A stretch of DNA of 64,000 bases from Nocardia inohanensis NBRC 100128. GTDB taxonomy: Bacteria; Actinomycetota; Actinomycetes; Mycobacteriales; Mycobacteriaceae. The notes below the pieces were generated by a model. The model saw nothing but the letters and a program-made list of their open reading frames with translations. It ran no database searches and was not told where the DNA came from. The stretch is taken from positions 806,001 to 870,000 of the forward strand of contig NZ_BDBK01000002.1 of the NCBI RefSeq assembly GCF_001612945.1, read 5' to 3'. Shown one piece after another: positions 61,706 to 64,000 of the stretch. Both the position numbers and the translations under genes were made by a program. Within the stretch, counting starts at the first letter, position 1. Each line of letters opens with the position of its first letter.

Positions 61706-62446
61706 ATGCCGTATTTCGAAGGTGGCCGTGGGCGGCTGCATTACCGCCGGTGGCCGGTCGCGGAGGGGGCGGCGGTGCTGGTCTTGTTGCCGGGGACGGG
61801 GCAGCACAGTGGGCACTATCACCGGTTCGCGAGTGGGCTGGCGGGGGCGGGGATCGAGCTGTGGGCGTTGGATACCTCGGGGCATGGGTTGAGCGAGGGG
61901 GATCCGGAGCGGCCGGGGGATCTGTCCGAATTGTGTGCTGACGCGGACGCGTTCGTGGAGGAGGTGACGCGGCTGCGAGCGGAGGCGGCGCCGTGGTTCT
62001 TGATGGGGCATTCGCTCGGGGCGGCGACGGTGCTGGCGGGGCTGGGGGATGGGCTCGGCGCGGGGTGCGCGGGGGTGGTGTTGTGCGGGACGCCGCAGCG
62101 GATATTGCGAGGCGAGGCGCCGCGGTCGGCGCGTGGGAGCTCGGGCGCTGTACCGGAGCGGCGGGGTGCTGCGATTGCGGTGGGGCGGGTGCCGGGTGGG
62201 GTTGAATCCACGTCCGCGGGACGGACTTTCACGTCGCGGGTGCCGGAGGCATTGCCGGTGCTGGTGGTGCACGGGGTGGATGATCGGCGGACGCCGATCG
62301 ATCCGGTGCGGGAGTGGGCGCGGTCGGTGGACGCGGAGTTCCGGGAGTATGCGGATGCGGGGCACGATTTGCTGCACGACCCGGTGCAGGGTGAGGTCAC
62401 GGGGGATATCGCGGACTGGATCGGGCGGGTGAACTCGAACCGTTAG
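61706..62446 (+). CDS. Alpha/beta hydrolase (lysophospholipase/monoacylglycerol lipase-like)
   Basis: The 246-residue hydrolase has LVLLPGTGQHSGHYHRFASG near the oxyanion position, the nucleophile elbow FLMGHSLGAATVL, an acid in VVHGVDDRRTPIDPV and a catalytic His in ADAGHDLLHDP. This is a complete serine hydrolase triad. Substrate is unknown. I start at the ATG 61706 because upstream residues have non-family low-complexity sequence. The gamma-carbonic-anhydrase gene follows after 25 bp. Confidence 0.85.
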   Translation: MPYFEGGRGRLHYRRWPVAEGAAVLVLLPGTGQHSGHYHRFASGLAGAGIELWALDTSGHGLSEGDPERPGDLSELCADADAFVEEVTRLRAEAAPWFLMGHSLGAATVLAGLGDGLGAGCAGVVLCGTPQRILRGEAPRSARGSSGAVPERRGAAIAVGRVPGGVESTSAGRTFTSRVPEALPVLVVHGVDDRRTPIDPVREWARSVDAEFREYADAGHDLLHDPVQGEVTGDIADWIGRVNSNR

Positions 62447-62471
62447 GGGCGGCAAGGGTTTACGGTGGGGC

Positions 62472-62999
62472 GTGCCACTTTACGAATTCGAAGGCAAGCG
62501 GCCGACGGTGGACCCGACGGCCTTCATCGCGCCGACGGCGACCTTGATCGGGGATGTGCGGGTCGAGGCGGGGGCTTCGGTCTGGTACGGGGCGGTGCTG
62601 CGGGCCGACTTCGCGCCGATCATCCTGCGGGAGCGGGCGAACGTGCAGGACAATGCGGTGATTCATGTGCCGCAGGACGGGCCGGTGGAGATCGGCGCGG
62701 GGGCCACCATCGCGCATTCGGTGGTGCTGCACGGGGCGACGGTGGGCGCGGAATCGATTGTGGGCAACGGCAGCACGGTGCTCGATTTGGCGAAGATCGG
62801 CAGCGGCACCATGATCGCGGCGCATTCCCTGGTGCCGCCGGGCGCGGAGATCCCCGACGGGGTGCTGGCGGCGGGATCGCCCGCACAGGTGAAGAAGCCC
62901 CTGGCCGGCACTCCCGCCGAGCTCTGGGTGAAGCTCAACCCGAATATCTATGCCGACCTGGCGCAGCGACACCGCAAGGGCATCACCGAGATTCGCTGA
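62472..62999 (+). CDS. Gamma-class carbonic anhydrase-like protein
   Basis: The 175-residue protein has the left-handed beta-helix repeat pattern (IAPTATLIGDVRVEAGASVW, NVQDNAVIHVPQ) and the zinc-ligand His positions in NAVIH and IAHSVVLHGATVG. Members bind Zn/Fe and many are carbonic anhydrases, or PaaY-like thioesterase relatives. GTG start. Its last 17 bp overlap the convergent phosphoribosyltransferase gene. Confidence 0.85.
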   Translation: MPLYEFEGKRPTVDPTAFIAPTATLIGDVRVEAGASVWYGAVLRADFAPIILRERANVQDNAVIHVPQDGPVEIGAGATIAHSVVLHGATVGAESIVGNGSTVLDLAKIGSGTMIAAHSLVPPGAEIPDGVLAAGSPAQVKKPLAGTPAELWVKLNPNIYADLAQRHRKGITEIR

Positions 63000-63612
63000 G
63001 CAGCCGTACCACCTCGGCATCGCCGAGCTGATGGAAATCCCGGTACGCCGCCCCCACCCCGCCCAGGAACCGCGGCACCAGCGGGCACACCACGGCGTCG
63101 GCGAGCGCCCGAACCCGTTGCAGCGCTTCGATGGAGGACACCGGCACCGCCACGATCACCCGCCGCGGCTCGTGCGATCGCGCGATCTCGCACGCGACCG
63201 CGGCGGTCGCCCCGGTCGCCATCCCATCGTCCACGATCACCACGATCCGATCCTTCAGCGGAACCGGCGGCTCGGCCCGCAAGATCTGCCGCCGCCGCTC
63301 CAGCTCGGCCCGCTCCTCCCGCTCGACCGCCGCGATCTGCTCCGCGGTGACCCCGGTATGCCGCACCACGTCCGCATTGAGCACCCGCACCCCGTCCTCG
63401 CCGATCGCCCCCATCGCGAGCTCCGGCTGCCACGGCACCCCCAGCTTCCGCACCAGCAGCACATCGACCTCCCCGCCGATGATCTCCCGCACCGCCACCG
63501 CCACCGGTACGCCGCCGCGCGGCAGCCCGAGCAGCAACGGGTCCCGCCCGCGCAGGTTCGCGAGTGCCGCACCCAGCGCGCGCCCGGCATCCCCCCGATC
63601 CGGATAGACCAT
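62983..63612 (-). CDS. Phosphoribosyltransferase family protein
   Basis: This 209-residue protein has the PRPP-binding loop RIVVIVDDGMATGATAAVACE and a type-I PRTase core LLLGLPRGGVPVAVAVRE with VDVLLVRKLGVPWQPELAMG. A nucleobase specificity motif is not evident, so the acceptor is unknown. The ATG at 63612 is the start (GTG 63615 also possible). It overlaps the carbonic-anhydrase gene end to end and lies 34 bp beyond the nitrilase gene. Confidence 0.85.
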   Translation of the reverse strand: MVYPDRGDAGRALGAALANLRGRDPLLLGLPRGGVPVAVAVREIIGGEVDVLLVRKLGVPWQPELAMGAIGEDGVRVLNADVVRHTGVTAEQIAAVEREERAELERRRQILRAEPPVPLKDRIVVIVDDGMATGATAAVACEIARSHEPRRVIVAVPVSSIEALQRVRALADAVVCPLVPRFLGGVGAAYRDFHQLGDAEVVRLLSESR

Positions 63613-63646
63613 CACCCGCGATTTTAGTCCCCGCCCAGGACCGGAC

Positions 63647-64000
63647 TCAGCTGCTGATGGTGTAGCGCCGCAGCGCCAGGCTGGGATTGGTGGTGCGGAC
63701 TTCGCCCAGGTGGGCCAGGTCGAGGTGGGCGGTGGCGATGCCGGGGGCTTCACCGAGTTCGGCCAGCAGGGTGCCGGTGGGGGCGACGATCAGGGAGGCC
63801 CCGGAGCCCAGCGGCGCGGCCTGGTTCGCGGCCGCCACGAAGATGGTGTTCTCGATGGCCCGGGCACGCAGCAGCGTGGTCCACTGATCGACCTTGCCGG
63901 GACCGGGAATCCACTGCGCGGGCAGCAGCAGCACATGCGCGCCCGCGCCGGCGACCCGGCGAATCCCTTCGGGGAAGCGCAGATCGAAGCAGGTCTGCAT
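63647..64000 (-). CDS. Carbon-nitrogen hydrolase (nitrilase superfamily), C-terminal part
   Basis: The 117 visible residues hold the catalytic Cys in QTCFDLRFPEGIRRVAGAGA, and WTTLLRARAIENTIFVAAAN and a tail with IATAHLDLAHLGEVRTTNPS. The N-terminal half with the catalytic Glu and Lys lies beyond the window edge. The family hydrolyses nitriles or amides; omega-amidase or N-carbamoyl types are possible. Confidence 0.85.
   Translation of the reverse strand: MQTCFDLRFPEGIRRVAGAGAHVLLLPAQWIPGPGKVDQWTTLLRARAIENTIFVAAANQAAPLGSGASLIVAPTGTLLAELGEAPGIATAHLDLAHLGEVRTTNPSLALRRYTISS

Noticed and set aside
1..64000. tRNA, rRNA, CRISPR or insertion sequences
   Set aside because: I found no cloverleaf-like sequence, rRNA segments, spaced direct-repeat array or transposase gene. 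The tandem arrays at 9.9 and 13.1 kb have no spacers and are not CRISPR.

Overview
The window is high-GC actinobacterial chromosome, most likely Nocardia or a close relative in the Mycobacteriales. Grounds: a single-chain Kgd-type 2-oxoglutarate decarboxylase/dehydrogenase with a fused E2-like domain, an MptpB-like phosphatase, a mycobacterial-type hemophore-like secreted protein, a mymA-like monooxygenase operon, many GTG/TTG starts and many 4-bp start/stop overlaps. From memory, the order DUF1003, MgtE-like, stress protein, CorA, Kgd and large helicase resembles M. tuberculosis Rv1231c to Rv1251c with much inserted material. I found no rRNA, tRNA, CRISPR array, insertion sequence or prophage, so this looks like core chromosome with accessory inserts.

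Layout. 1-6.2 kb: magnesium/ion and envelope genes (DUF1003, MgtE-like, CorA), a CitE-like lyase, a Suppressor-of-fused protein and a PHP phosphoesterase. 6.2-13.3 kb: flavoprotein, malic enzyme, a membrane fatty-acid/sterol hydroxylase and a NarL-type two-component pair, with two arrays of short hairpin repeats in intergenic DNA. 13.3-16.3 kb: CBS protein, hemophore-like protein and an OmpR-type two-component pair with a candidate binding site. 16.3-20.9 kb: an osmoprotectant ABC operon (proX-proV-proW-proZ) and a divergent orphan binding protein.

20.9-24.1 kb is the least familiar part: a small unknown protein diverging from an alpha/alpha-toroid (squalene-cyclase-like) gene broken by an in-frame TGA, followed by a small membrane protein, an EamA/DMT transporter and an overlapping trpF-like gene. 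24.2-30.3 kb: TetR regulator, Baeyer-Villiger-type monooxygenase, SDR, HSL-type hydrolase and FadD15-like ligase. 30.4-38.2 kb: VOC protein, membrane-anchored molybdopterin oxidoreductase, Uma2 protein, PadR/MFS efflux pair, a TerD-VWA fusion and an FUSC-like protein. 38.4-46.1 kb: Kgd and a four-domain ABC exporter.

46.4-57.3 kb: VOC proteins, an EcsC/ABC-2 operon, an AraC regulator, a Xi-class GST, an enoyl-CoA hydratase-like protein, a truncated adenylate-forming protein, the phosphatase, an HTH-less TetR-like protein and a PLP fold-III enzyme. 57.3-64 kb: a TM0106/Rv1251c-type helicase carrying an 11-residue tandem repeat, an alpha/beta hydrolase, a gamma carbonic anhydrase, a phosphoribosyltransferase and the end of a nitrilase.

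Functions rest on motifs read by eye. Starts were chosen from ribosome-binding sites, overlaps and family length.
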